DNA from: Gammaproteobacteria bacterium
GTDB taxonomy: Bacteria; Pseudomonadota; Gammaproteobacteria; Steroidobacterales; Rariloculaceae
Direction of reading: 5' to 3'
Length of the DNA stretch: 18,367 nt
NCBI GenBank assembly: GCA_016927175.1
Contig: JAFGNC010000054.1
Location: forward strand, 1 to 18,367
This document shows positions 1 through 6,910 of the stretch, piece by piece. Both the position numbers and the translations under genes were made by a program. The notes under the pieces were generated by a model that saw only the letters and a program-made list of their open reading frames with translations, ran no database searches and was not told the DNA's origin. The first letter of the stretch is position 1; each line of letters begins with the position of its first letter.

Positions 1-779
1 ACTCCGATCGTGACGTTCTCCCACGGCTCGTTGACGAGCTGTGAGTAGCGCGGCACGGGCTCGTCGAGCGACGTCGAGTCCCGCTCGTCGAAGCCGGCCA
101 TGGCCTCGAGCAGCAGCGCGGCGTCCTCGGCCGTGCGGGTCAGCGTGCCGGCCTGATCGAGGCTCGAAGCGAACGCGATCATGCCGTACCGCGACACGCG
201 CCCGTAGGTCGGCTTCAGCCCCGTGATGCCCGACAGCGCGGCGGGCTGGCGGATCGAGCCGCCGGTGTCGGTGCCGGTCGCGGCCGGCGCGAGGCGCGCG
301 GCGACGGCCGCGGCCGAGCCTCCCGAGGAGCCGCCCGGCACGAGGTCGCGGTTCCACGGGTTCCTGACCGGGCCGTAGTAGCTCGTCTCGTTCGACGAGC
401 CCATCGCGAACTCGTCCATGTTGGTCTTGCCGAGCATCACGCAGCCGGCGCTTTTGAGGCGCCCGACGACCGTCGCGTCATAAGGGGACACGAAGCCGTC
501 GAGCATGCGCGAGCCGCAGGACGTCCTGACCCCGGCCGTGCAGAAGATGTCCTTGTGCGCGAGCGGGACGCCCGTCAGCGGCGCCGCCGTGCCGTCGGCG
601 AGGCGGCGGTCGGCCGCGGCGGCGGCGGCGAGCGCCTCGTCGCGCGTGGCGGTCACGAAGGCGTTCAGGTCAGGGTCGAAGCGCTCGATGCGCTCGAGGT
701 GGTGCCGCGTCAGCTCGAGCGCCGAGAAACGCCGCGCCCGCAGCGCATCAGCGAGCTGTGCGAGAGTCAGGTCGTGCAT
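1..779 (-). CDS. gatA: Glutamyl-tRNA(Gln)/aspartyl-tRNA(Asn) amidotransferase subunit A, N-terminal part (cut by window edge)
   Basis: GatA is the glutaminase subunit of the cytoplasmic GatCAB complex, which amidates Glu-tRNA(Gln) and/or Asp-tRNA(Asn). The reverse strand from the ATG at 779-777 reads MHDLTLAQLADALRAR and stays open to the left edge, giving about 259 residues of a family that is usually near 480-490. The amidase signature is present: AHKDIFCTAG with the catalytic Lys76, GSSNETSYYGPVRNPW, then PGGSSGGSAAAVAA (cis-Ser151), and GTDTGGSIRQPA with the probable nucleophile Ser175. The Lys-Ser-Ser triad is therefore complete. It lies 70 bp downstream of gatC on the same strand and is presumably co-transcribed with it; gatB is expected beyond the edge. 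The C-terminal half cannot be judged here. Confidence 0.97.
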   Translation of the reverse strand, partial: MHDLTLAQLADALRARRFSALELTRHHLERIERFDPDLNAFVTATRDEALAAAAAADRRLADGTAAPLTGVPLAHKDIFCTAGVRTSCGSRMLDGFVSPYDATVVGRLKSAGCVMLGKTNMDEFAMGSSNETSYYGPVRNPWNRDLVPGGSSGGSAAAVAARLAPAATGTDTGGSIRQPAALSGITGLKPTYGRVSRYGMIAFASSLDQAGTLTRTAEDAALLLEAMAGFDERDSTSLDEPVPRYSQLVNEPWENVTIG

Positions 780-849
780 CGTGTTGTCGTCGGTCGATGG
801 TCGGGGCGTGATGACGGGGGCCGGACGGCGGGGTCGCGCGTGACCGGCG

Positions 850-1137
850 TCACTCTATGACTTTGGGAACGAGATACAGGTCACGCTCCACGGCCGGCGC
901 GTTCTTCTGATACAGCCCGTGCCGGTCGCTCTCGGTCACGACATCGTCCCGAAGGCGCTGCGGCCGGTCGAGAGGGTGCGCCATCGGCGTCACGCCGCTC
1001 GTGTCGACCGCCTTGAGCCGGCCGACCATGGCGACGATGTCGGACAGCTTCGCGGAGACGTCGGCGGTTTCTTCAGCTGCGATCTCGAGCCTCGCGAGCT
1101 CGCAGAGCTTGGCGATGTCTGTGGGGTCTAAAGACAT
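850..1137 (-). CDS. gatC: Amidotransferase subunit C
   Basis: GatC is the small subunit that wraps around GatA and stabilises the GatCAB amidotransferase. The product is 95 residues, normal for the family. It starts MSLDPTDIAKLCELARLEI and contains the typical MVGRLKAVDTSGVTPMAHP segment and a C-terminal FLVPKVIE-like end (YLVPKVIE). An in-frame upstream ATG at 1176 would add 13 residues (MYSLMRSASPPTT), but these run back over the promoter-like -10 box at 1168-1173. The ATG at 1137 also matches the usual family N-terminus, so it is preferred. gatA follows after 70 bp. The gene is divergent from mreB, an arrangement I recall from other gammaproteobacteria such as Pseudomonas. Confidence 0.96.
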   Translation of the reverse strand: MSLDPTDIAKLCELARLEIAAEETADVSAKLSDIVAMVGRLKAVDTSGVTPMAHPLDRPQRLRDDVVTESDRHGLYQKNAPAVERDLYLVPKVIE

Positions 1138-1167
1138 GGTCGTCGGCGGTGACGCAGATCTCATTAG

Positions 1168-1195
1168 ACTATACACGTCGCTTGCCGATTGTCCT
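1168..1195 (-). promoter_or_regulatory. Putative sigma-70 promoter for gatC-gatA
   Basis: On the minus strand, AGGACA (1195-1190) and TATAGT (1173-1168) are separated by 16 bp. They match the -35 and -10 consensus at 4 of 6 and 5 of 6 positions. The predicted start would fall about 20-25 nt before the gatC ATG at 1137. The -10 stands out in otherwise GC-rich DNA. The assignment rests on motif matching only. Confidence 0.5.
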
Positions 1196-1210
1196 ACCCG
1201 TTGCTAAAGT
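1182..1210 (+). promoter_or_regulatory. Putative sigma-70 promoter for mreB and the downstream operon
   Basis: TTGCCG (1182-1187) and TAAAGT (1205-1210) are separated by 17 bp, each matching 4 of 6 consensus positions. The predicted start is near 1217, giving a leader of about 29 nt before the mreB ATG at 1246. The -35 box lies inside the span of the divergent gatC promoter. Motif inference only. Confidence 0.4.
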
Positions 1211-1245
1211 CGCGGCACTTATCTCCCCCGCGGTTTTGCCTCCAG

Positions 1246-2289
1246 ATGTTGAAGAGTTTTCTCGGGTATTTCTCGAACGATCTATCCATAGATTTAGGGA
1301 CCGCGAATACTCTGATTTACGTCCGAGGCCGCGGCATCGTCCTGAACGAGCCGTCCGTCGTCGCGATTCGCGAAGAGTCGGGCCGAGGCGGCAAGGTGCT
1401 CGAAGCCGTCGGCGCCGAAGCGAAGAGCATGCTCGGCCGCACGCCGGGCCATATCACCGCCATCCGCCCGCTGAAGGACGGCGTCATCGCCGACTTCAAC
1501 GTGACGGAGAAGATGCTGCAGTACTTCATCAAGAAGGCGCACGGCTCGCGGTACTTCCGGCCGAGCCCGCGCGTGCTGGTCTGCGTGCCCTACGGCTCGA
1601 CGCAGGTCGAGCGGCGCGCGATCAGGGAGTCGGCGGAAGGCGCCGGCGCGCGCAAGGTCTACCTGGTCGAGGAGCCGATGGCCGCCGCGATGGGCGCCGG
1701 GATGCCGGTGCACGAGGCCCGCGGCTCGATGGTGCTCGACATCGGCGGCGGCACGTCCGAGGTCGCGGTCATCTCGCTGAACGGCATCGTCTATGCCGCC
1801 TCGGTCAGAATCGGCGGTGACCGCTTCGACGAAGCGATCACGAACTACATCCGCCGCAATTACGGCATCCTGATCGGCGAGGCCACGGCGGAGCGCATCA
1901 AGCACGAGATCGGCTCGGCCTATCCGGGGCAGGAAGTCAAGGAAATATCCGTCAAAGGCCGCAATCTTTCCGAAGGCGTCCCACGCGCCTTCACCCTCAA
2001 CAGCAACGAAATTCTGGAAGCGTTACAGGAGCCCTTGCAGGGCATCGTCGGAGCCGTCAAAGTCGCCCTCGAGCAGACGCCGCCGGAGCTCGGCGCCGAC
2101 GTCGCCGAGCGGGGCATCGTGCTGACCGGCGGCGGCGCTCTGCTGACGGACATCGACAAGCTGCTGACCGAGGAGACCGGGCTGCCGGTCGTCGTGGCCG
2201 ACGACCCGCTGACCTGCGTCGCGCGCGGCGGCGGCAGGGTGTTGGAGTTGTTGGACGAGTACGGACCGGCCGCTTTCTCCGTAGAGTGA
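1246..2289 (+). CDS. mreB: Rod shape-determining protein MreB (bacterial actin)
   Basis: MreB polymerises beneath the inner membrane and positions the elongation machinery (MreC, MreD, RodA, PBP2). The product is 347 residues, the same length as the E. coli protein. The N-terminus MLKSFLGYFSNDLSIDLG carries the amphipathic start and the phosphate-1 loop (Asp16-LGTAN). Phosphate-2 is DIGGGTSEVAVIS (Asp165), and the adenosine motif LTGGGALL lies near the C-terminus. In-frame TTG 1189 is possible but lies inside the promoter, so ATG 1246 is preferred; it also gives a conserved N-terminus. No Shine-Dalgarno sequence precedes it. The first 25 codons and a stretch around 1921-2070 use AT-ending codons much more than the rest. 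It is the first gene of the long plus-strand run. Confidence 0.98.
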   Translation: MLKSFLGYFSNDLSIDLGTANTLIYVRGRGIVLNEPSVVAIREESGRGGKVLEAVGAEAKSMLGRTPGHITAIRPLKDGVIADFNVTEKMLQYFIKKAHGSRYFRPSPRVLVCVPYGSTQVERRAIRESAEGAGARKVYLVEEPMAAAMGAGMPVHEARGSMVLDIGGGTSEVAVISLNGIVYAASVRIGGDRFDEAITNYIRRNYGILIGEATAERIKHEIGSAYPGQEVKEISVKGRNLSEGVPRAFTLNSNEILEALQEPLQGIVGAVKVALEQTPPELGADVAERGIVLTGGGALLTDIDKLLTEETGLPVVVADDPLTCVARGGGRVLELLDEYGPAAFSVE

Positions 2290-2318
2290 CCGTCCGAGCC
2301 TGAGGGGGGGCTTTAAGG

Positions 2319-2332
2319 GCCGCGTGAGCGGC
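2319..2332 (+). other. Hairpin with GNRA-type loop just before mreC
   Basis: In the 50-bp mreB-mreC gap, GCCGC (2319-2323) and GCGGC (2328-2332) pair perfectly around a GTGA tetraloop (2324-2327). The hairpin ends 7 nt before the mreC ATG, where a ribosome binding site would normally lie. A run of seven G residues (2304-2310) precedes it. No T-tract follows, so it does not look like a terminator. A role in tuning mreC translation or mRNA stability is inference. Confidence 0.4.
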
Positions 2333-2339
2333 GAACGGC

Positions 2340-3269
2340 ATGGGCGCTCCAGGTAAATCGGGGGACGGTGTCGGCCGGGGAGGGCTTCCCCTCGGCGTGC
2401 GTTTCCTGCTGCTCGCCCTCTTGAGCTGCACCCTGATGGTGCTCGATCACCGCGACCGCTACGCCTCCGAGCTGCGCCAGGCGCTTTCCCTCGCCGTCTA
2501 CCCGATTCAGCTCGTCGTCGACGCGCCTTTCAGCGCATGGCAGTGGGCGACGGAGTCGCTGGCCGACCGGCGAGCGCTGCTCGAGGAGAACGAGCAGCTG
2601 AAGCGCGACCAGCTGCACGCGAGCGCCCGGCTGCAGCGGCTCGCGGCCCTCGAGGTCGAGAACGCGCGGCTGCGCGAGCTGCTCGAGTCGACGGCGAGGC
2701 TCACGGACCGGATGCTGGTCGCCGAGATCCTCTCCGTCGACCTCGACCCTTACCGGCAGCGCTTCAACCTGAACCGCGGCGCGGCGGACGGCGCCTACGT
2801 CGGCCAGGCGCTGCTCGACGCGAGCGGCGTCGTCGGCCAGCTGGTCCGGGTCGGCGCGCTGACGTCGGAGGCCGTGCTGATCACGGACGCCGACCATGCC
2901 GTGCCGGTCGCGATCAATCGCAACGGCCTCCGGACGATCGCCGTCGGCACGGGCGACAGCGGCCGGCTGCGGCTGCCCTATCTGACGCACAGCGCCGACG
3001 TCGAGGTCGGCGACCTGCTCGTGTCCTCGGGGCTCGGCGGCGTATTCCCGGCCGGCTATCCCGTCGGGCACGTGGTCGAGGTGAGGGCGCGCCCGGGGCA
3101 ATCGTTCGCCGAGGTCATCGCCGAGCCCGCCGCGGCGCTCGACCGGGACCGCGAGGTCCTGCTCGTCTGGACGGCCGACGACGAGGACGAGCCTGCGGCG
3201 ACGACCCGGACCGACGGCGAGCCCGACGGAGAATCCGAAACAGAGCAGAACCTGGCGGAGGCGCGGTAG
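2340..3269 (+). CDS. mreC: Rod shape-determining protein MreC
   Basis: MreC is a bitopic inner-membrane protein whose periplasmic domain links the MreB filament to PBP2 and activates it. The product is 309 residues. A basic/glycine-rich cytoplasmic tail (residues 1-18) is followed by one membrane segment (about 19-36, GVRFLLLALLSCTLMVL). Then comes a heptad-rich coiled coil (about 75-120, LEENEQLKRDQ to LRELLES), and the beta-rich periplasmic domain with VGQLVRVGALTSEAVLITD and GDLLVSSGLGGVFPAGYPVG. The C-terminal 30 residues are acidic and low in complexity. ATG 2340 is the first possible start, because an in-frame stop lies at 2325-2327. GTG 2397 is a weaker alternative. The stop codon directly abuts the mreD ATG. 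Confidence 0.96.
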   Translation: MGAPGKSGDGVGRGGLPLGVRFLLLALLSCTLMVLDHRDRYASELRQALSLAVYPIQLVVDAPFSAWQWATESLADRRALLEENEQLKRDQLHASARLQRLAALEVENARLRELLESTARLTDRMLVAEILSVDLDPYRQRFNLNRGAADGAYVGQALLDASGVVGQLVRVGALTSEAVLITDADHAVPVAINRNGLRTIAVGTGDSGRLRLPYLTHSADVEVGDLLVSSGLGGVFPAGYPVGHVVEVRARPGQSFAEVIAEPAAALDRDREVLLVWTADDEDEPAATTRTDGEPDGESETEQNLAEAR

Positions 3270-3752
3270 ATGGGCCGCGGCATCGATTTCGGCCAGATCT
3301 TCGCGCTGATCGCGGTGCTGGCGCTGGCCGTCGTGCCGCTGCCGGATTCGATCGCGCCGTACCGGCCGGCCTGGGCGGCCGTCGTGCTGATCTACTGGTC
3401 GCTCGCGTCGCCGCGCCGCGCGGGGTTCATCGCGACGTTTCTGACCGGCCTCGCGCTCGACGCGCTGTCCGGCACGCTGATCGGCCAGCACGCGCTCGCG
3501 CTGCTGATCGTCGTGTACGTGACGCGCAAGCTGTACCTGCGGCTGCGCGCGTTCCCCGTTTCGCAGCTCGCGCTGTTCGTCGCGATGCTGCTCGCCGTCT
3601 ATCAGTTCGTGCTGTTCTGGATGGACGGCGTGGCCGGCCGCGCCGTGTCGGGTCTCGAGACCTGGGCGCCGGTGCTCGGCGGCACGCTGCTGTGGATCGC
3701 GATGTGGTCGCTGCTCGACCGCGGCCGGCGGGAAGCGCCGGCGAGGCTGTAG
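3270..3752 (+). CDS. mreD: Rod shape-determining protein MreD
   Basis: MreD is the small polytopic inner-membrane partner of MreC. The product is 160 residues, typical for the family, with about five hydrophobic segments: FALIAVLALAVVPLP, WAAVVLIYWSLA, GFIATFLTGLALDALSG, LALFVAMLLAVYQFVLFW and LGGTLLWIAMWSLL. The conserved GLALDALSGTLIGQHAL stretch matches the family pattern of a Gly/Asp-rich turn after the third helix. The ATG immediately follows the mreC TAG with no spacer, and mrdA starts 4 bp after its stop, so coupling to both neighbours is likely. Confidence 0.95.
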   Translation: MGRGIDFGQIFALIAVLALAVVPLPDSIAPYRPAWAAVVLIYWSLASPRRAGFIATFLTGLALDALSGTLIGQHALALLIVVYVTRKLYLRLRAFPVSQLALFVAMLLAVYQFVLFWMDGVAGRAVSGLETWAPVLGGTLLWIAMWSLLDRGRREAPARL

Positions 3753-3756
3753 GCGA

Positions 3757-5787
3757 ATGGCGAAGCGCTTCCAGAAGCTGAAGGACCACTGGCGCGAGCA
3801 GCGCCTGTTCTTCTCCCGCGTCATCGCCGCCGCCGTCGTCGTCGTGCTGCTGACGGGCGTGCTCGTCGCGCGGCTCGTGCACCTGCAGGTCATCGAGTAC
3901 CAGCGCTTCAGCGACCTGTCGCAGGACAACCGGCTTCGGATCGAGCCGCTCGCGCCGACCCGCGGCCTGATCTTCGACCGCAACGGCCTGATCATCGCGG
4001 AGAACCTGCCCACCTGGCAGCTCGTCGCGATCCCGGAGCAGATCGGCGACCTGGACGCGGCGCTGGCCGAGCTCGAAGAGCTCGGGCTCGTGGAAGCGTC
4101 GGAGCACGCCGTGCTCGCGGATCTCGTGCGCTCGCACCGCGGCTTCGAGCGGGTCAAGCTGCGCAACCTGAACGAGACGCAGGCGGCGCGGTTCGCCGTC
4201 CGCCGTCACCGCTTCCCCGGTATCGACATCCAGGAAGGCCTGGTCCGCTACTATCCTTTCGGCGAGGCGAGCGCGCACGCCGTCGGCTACGTCGGCAGCA
4301 TCAGCACGCGCGACCTCGAGCGCATCGACCGCCGGGCCTACGCGGCGACGTCCCACATCGGCAAGACCGGCATCGAGCGCAGCTACGAGGATCTGCTGCA
4401 CGGTCAGGTCGGGTACCGGCAGCAGGTCGTCAACGCGCAGGGGCGCATCCTGCTCGATCCGGCTTCCGCCGACGCGCAGGCGAGCGCGAGCTGGGAGCTC
4501 GAGACGAAGTGGCCGGTGCCGGGCGACAACGTCGTGCTGTCGCTCGACATGCGCCTGCAGCTCGCGACGCACGAGGCGCTCGCCGGCGCCCGCGGCGCGG
4601 CGATCGCGATCGATCCCGCGAACGGCGACGTGCTCGCGCTGGTCAGCACGCCGTCTTTCGACCCGAACCGGCTCGCGGGCGGCCTGAGCCGCTCGGACTT
4701 CGCGACGCTGAACGCGGACCTCGACATGCCGATGTTCAATCGCGCGCTCGCCGGTCAGTATCCGCCGGGCTCGACCGTGAAGCCGTTCTTCGGGCTCGCC
4801 GCGCTGCAGCTCGAAAGCTCTCTCGCGCACGAGGACATCAGCTGCCCCGGCTTCTTCACGCTGCCCGGTCACAGTCACCGGTATCGCGACTGGCGCCCGC
4901 AGGGGCACGGGCCCGTGGACCTGCGGGGCGCGATCGTGCAGTCCTGCGACGTCTATTTCTATCGTCTCGCCGTCGATCTCGGCATCGATCGGCTGGAGCA
5001 GACCATGAAGGCTTTCGGCTTCGGCGCGCCGACCGGGCTCGACATCATGGGCGAGCGGGCAGGGGTCGTGCCGTCGCGCGAATGGAAGCGGGAGTACTTC
5101 CCGCAGCCGGAGGACAAGGTGTGGTTCCCGGGCGAGACGGTCATCACCGGCATCGGCCAGGGCTTCACGCTCGTGACGCCGCTGCAGCTCGCGCACGCGA
5201 CGGCCGTGCTGGCGGCGCGCGGCGCGAGCTACCAGCCGCGGCTGCTGATCGGCACGGAGGACGCGGTCAGCCGCGACGTCGACTGGGCGGAGCCGGCCCC
5301 GCTCGGCGCGGTCGAGGCGTCCGAGGAGCACTGGGCCGCGATTCATGACGCGATGGTCGGCGTGACCAAGGACCTGCGCGGCTCGGGCCGTACGTCGATG
5401 CTCGGCACGAGCTATGTCGTCGCCGGCAAGACCGGCACGGCACAGGTCTTCACGGTCGCGCAGGAGGAGAAGTACGACGCCGACGAAGTCGACGAGCGGC
5501 TGCGCGATCACGGGCTGTTCATCGCCTTCGCCCCGGCCGAAGCGCCGCGGATCGCCGTGGCGGTCGTGATCGAGAACGGCGGCGGCGGCAGCAGCGCGGC
5601 GGCGCCGGTCGCGCGCAAGATTCTGGACGCGTATTTCGCCGAAGGTGTCGAAGCCGCCGCGGCCGAGGCCGGCACGGCAGCGATCGGCCGCCGCGCCGCC
5701 GGCATCAGCGCGCCGAGCTTCGGCGCGCTGGCGGCGGCGCTCGGGCCGGCGGAGCCGCAAGGGGAGGCGACGCATGTCCCTCGGTAG
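3757..5787 (+). CDS. mrdA: Penicillin-binding protein 2 (elongation-specific transpeptidase)
   Basis: PBP2 cross-links new side-wall peptidoglycan in the periplasm together with the glycosyltransferase RodA. The product is 676 residues. It has a short cytoplasmic tail, one membrane anchor (about 20-42) and a pedestal domain that starts with the conserved APTRGLIFDRNG. The transpeptidase domain carries GSTVKPF with the acyl-enzyme Ser339, SCD at Ser396 (the PBP2 version of SxN) and KTGTAQ at Lys558. All three penicillin-binding motifs are intact. After the catalytic fold, roughly the last 50 residues are an Ala/Gly-rich tail (from about EGVEAAAAEAG) that makes the protein longer than the E. 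coli enzyme. Its last 14 bp overlap rodA, and the rodA ribosome binding site lies inside this tail. Confidence 0.97.
   Translation: MAKRFQKLKDHWREQRLFFSRVIAAAVVVVLLTGVLVARLVHLQVIEYQRFSDLSQDNRLRIEPLAPTRGLIFDRNGLIIAENLPTWQLVAIPEQIGDLDAALAELEELGLVEASEHAVLADLVRSHRGFERVKLRNLNETQAARFAVRRHRFPGIDIQEGLVRYYPFGEASAHAVGYVGSISTRDLERIDRRAYAATSHIGKTGIERSYEDLLHGQVGYRQQVVNAQGRILLDPASADAQASASWELETKWPVPGDNVVLSLDMRLQLATHEALAGARGAAIAIDPANGDVLALVSTPSFDPNRLAGGLSRSDFATLNADLDMPMFNRALAGQYPPGSTVKPFFGLAALQLESSLAHEDISCPGFFTLPGHSHRYRDWRPQGHGPVDLRGAIVQSCDVYFYRLAVDLGIDRLEQTMKAFGFGAPTGLDIMGERAGVVPSREWKREYFPQPEDKVWFPGETVITGIGQGFTLVTPLQLAHATAVLAARGASYQPRLLIGTEDAVSRDVDWAEPAPLGAVEASEEHWAAIHDAMVGVTKDLRGSGRTSMLGTSYVVAGKTGTAQVFTVAQEEKYDADEVDERLRDHGLFIAFAPAEAPRIAVAVVIENGGGGSSAAAPVARKILDAYFAEGVEAAAAEAGTAAIGRRAAGISAPSFGALAAALGPAEPQGEATHVPR
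5759..5767 (+). promoter_or_regulatory. Ribosome binding site for rodA inside mrdA
   Basis: AAGGGGAGG at 5759-5767 ends 6 nt before the ATG at 5774. It is one of the strongest Shine-Dalgarno sequences in the window and decides the rodA start, ruling out the in-frame upstream ATG at 5645, which would only add an Arg-rich sequence antiparallel in character to real RodA. Confidence 0.75.
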
Positions 5788-6910
5788 CGTCGAGTGGGGC
5801 GACAAGACGCGCAAGACGCTCGGCGGCCCGCCGCTGCTGCGTAATCTGGTCGTCGACATGCCGTTGCTCGTGACGCTGTTCGCGATCGCGGGGCTCGGGT
5901 TCGTCGTGCTGTACAGCGCGAACGGCGAGGATCTGTCCGGCGTCGCGCGGCAGAGCGTGCGCCTGTCGGTCGGCCTCGCCGCCTTCCTGGTCATGGCGCA
6001 GATTCCGCCGCGCTACCTGCGGCTGTGGACGCCGTGGCTCTACTGCGCCGTGCTCGGTCTGCTGCTCGCGGTCATGGTCGAAGGCGAGATCGGCAAGGGC
6101 GCGCAGCGCTGGCTCGATCTCGGCGTCGTTCGCTTTCAGCCGTCGGAGCTGATGAAGCTCGCCGCGCCGATGATGGTCGCATGGTTCCTGCACGATCGGA
6201 CCCTGCCGCCGACGATGCCGCAGCTGCTCGTGCTGATGCTCGTGATCCTCGTGCCGGCAGGGATGATCGCCGAGCAGCCGGATCTCGGCACGGGTCTGCT
6301 GGTCGCGTCGGCGGGCATACTGACGGTGCTGCTCGCCGGCGTCAGCGTGCGCATCATCGCCGGCATCGGAGCGCTCGCGCTCGTCGCGGCTCCGGTGCTG
6401 TGGGTCTCGATGATGGACTACCAGCGCGCGCGCGTGATGACGTTCCTGAACCCGGAGTCCGATCCGCTCGGCGCGGGTTACAACATCATCCAGTCGAAGA
6501 TCGCGATCGGTTCCGGCGGGATGTTCGGCAAAGGCTGGCTGAACGGAACGCAGGCGCATCTCGAGTTCCTGCCCGAACGCTCGACGGACTTCATCTTCGC
6601 CGTCATGGCCGAGGAGTTCGGGCTGCTCGGGCTGTCCGTGCTGCTCGTGCTGTATCTGGTGCTGGTCGGCCGCGGCCTGTACATCGCCGTGCAGGCGCAG
6701 GACACGTTCAGCCGTCTGCTCGCGGGTGCGATCAGTCTGACGTTCTTCGTCTACGTGTTCGTCAACGCCGGCATGGTGTCGGGGCTGCTGCCCGTCGTCG
6801 GTGTGCCGTTGCCGCTCGTCAGCGCCGGCGGCACGTCCATGGTGACCTTGATGGCATGTTTCGGTATTCTCGCTTCGATACACGGCCACAGGAAGTTGTT
6901 AGCCGCATGA
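5774..6910 (+). CDS. rodA: Peptidoglycan glycosyltransferase RodA
   Basis: RodA is a SEDS-family polymerase that extends glycan strands from lipid II in the inner membrane and works as a pair with PBP2. The product is 378 residues, close to the usual length, with about ten hydrophobic segments. The SEDS landmarks are KGAQRWLDLGVVRFQPSEL, GTGLLVASAGILTVLLAGV, and FLPERSTDFIFAVMAEEFG in the large periplasmic loop; Asp272 corresponds to the essential RodA aspartate. The protein ends GVPLPLVSAGGTSMVTLMAC. ATG 5774 is chosen because of the strong ribosome binding site. It overlaps mrdA by 14 bp and shares an ATGA with mltB. Confidence 0.97.
   Translation: MSLGSVEWGDKTRKTLGGPPLLRNLVVDMPLLVTLFAIAGLGFVVLYSANGEDLSGVARQSVRLSVGLAAFLVMAQIPPRYLRLWTPWLYCAVLGLLLAVMVEGEIGKGAQRWLDLGVVRFQPSELMKLAAPMMVAWFLHDRTLPPTMPQLLVLMLVILVPAGMIAEQPDLGTGLLVASAGILTVLLAGVSVRIIAGIGALALVAAPVLWVSMMDYQRARVMTFLNPESDPLGAGYNIIQSKIAIGSGGMFGKGWLNGTQAHLEFLPERSTDFIFAVMAEEFGLLGLSVLLVLYLVLVGRGLYIAVQAQDTFSRLLAGAISLTFFVYVFVNAGMVSGLLPVVGVPLPLVSAGGTSMVTLMACFGILASIHGHRKLLAA

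Noticed and set aside
2304..2310. Run of seven G as a phase-variable tract
   Set aside because: It is intergenic, upstream of the mreC start and not in a coding frame, and a single short run is not enough to claim slippage control.
2313..5994. Very long minus-strand open frames opposite mreC, mreD, mrdA and rodA (617 and 855 residues)
   Set aside because: They are Arg/His/Asp/Ala-rich mirror frames produced by G/C-ending codons on the plus strand; no motif, and they lie opposite clear conserved genes.
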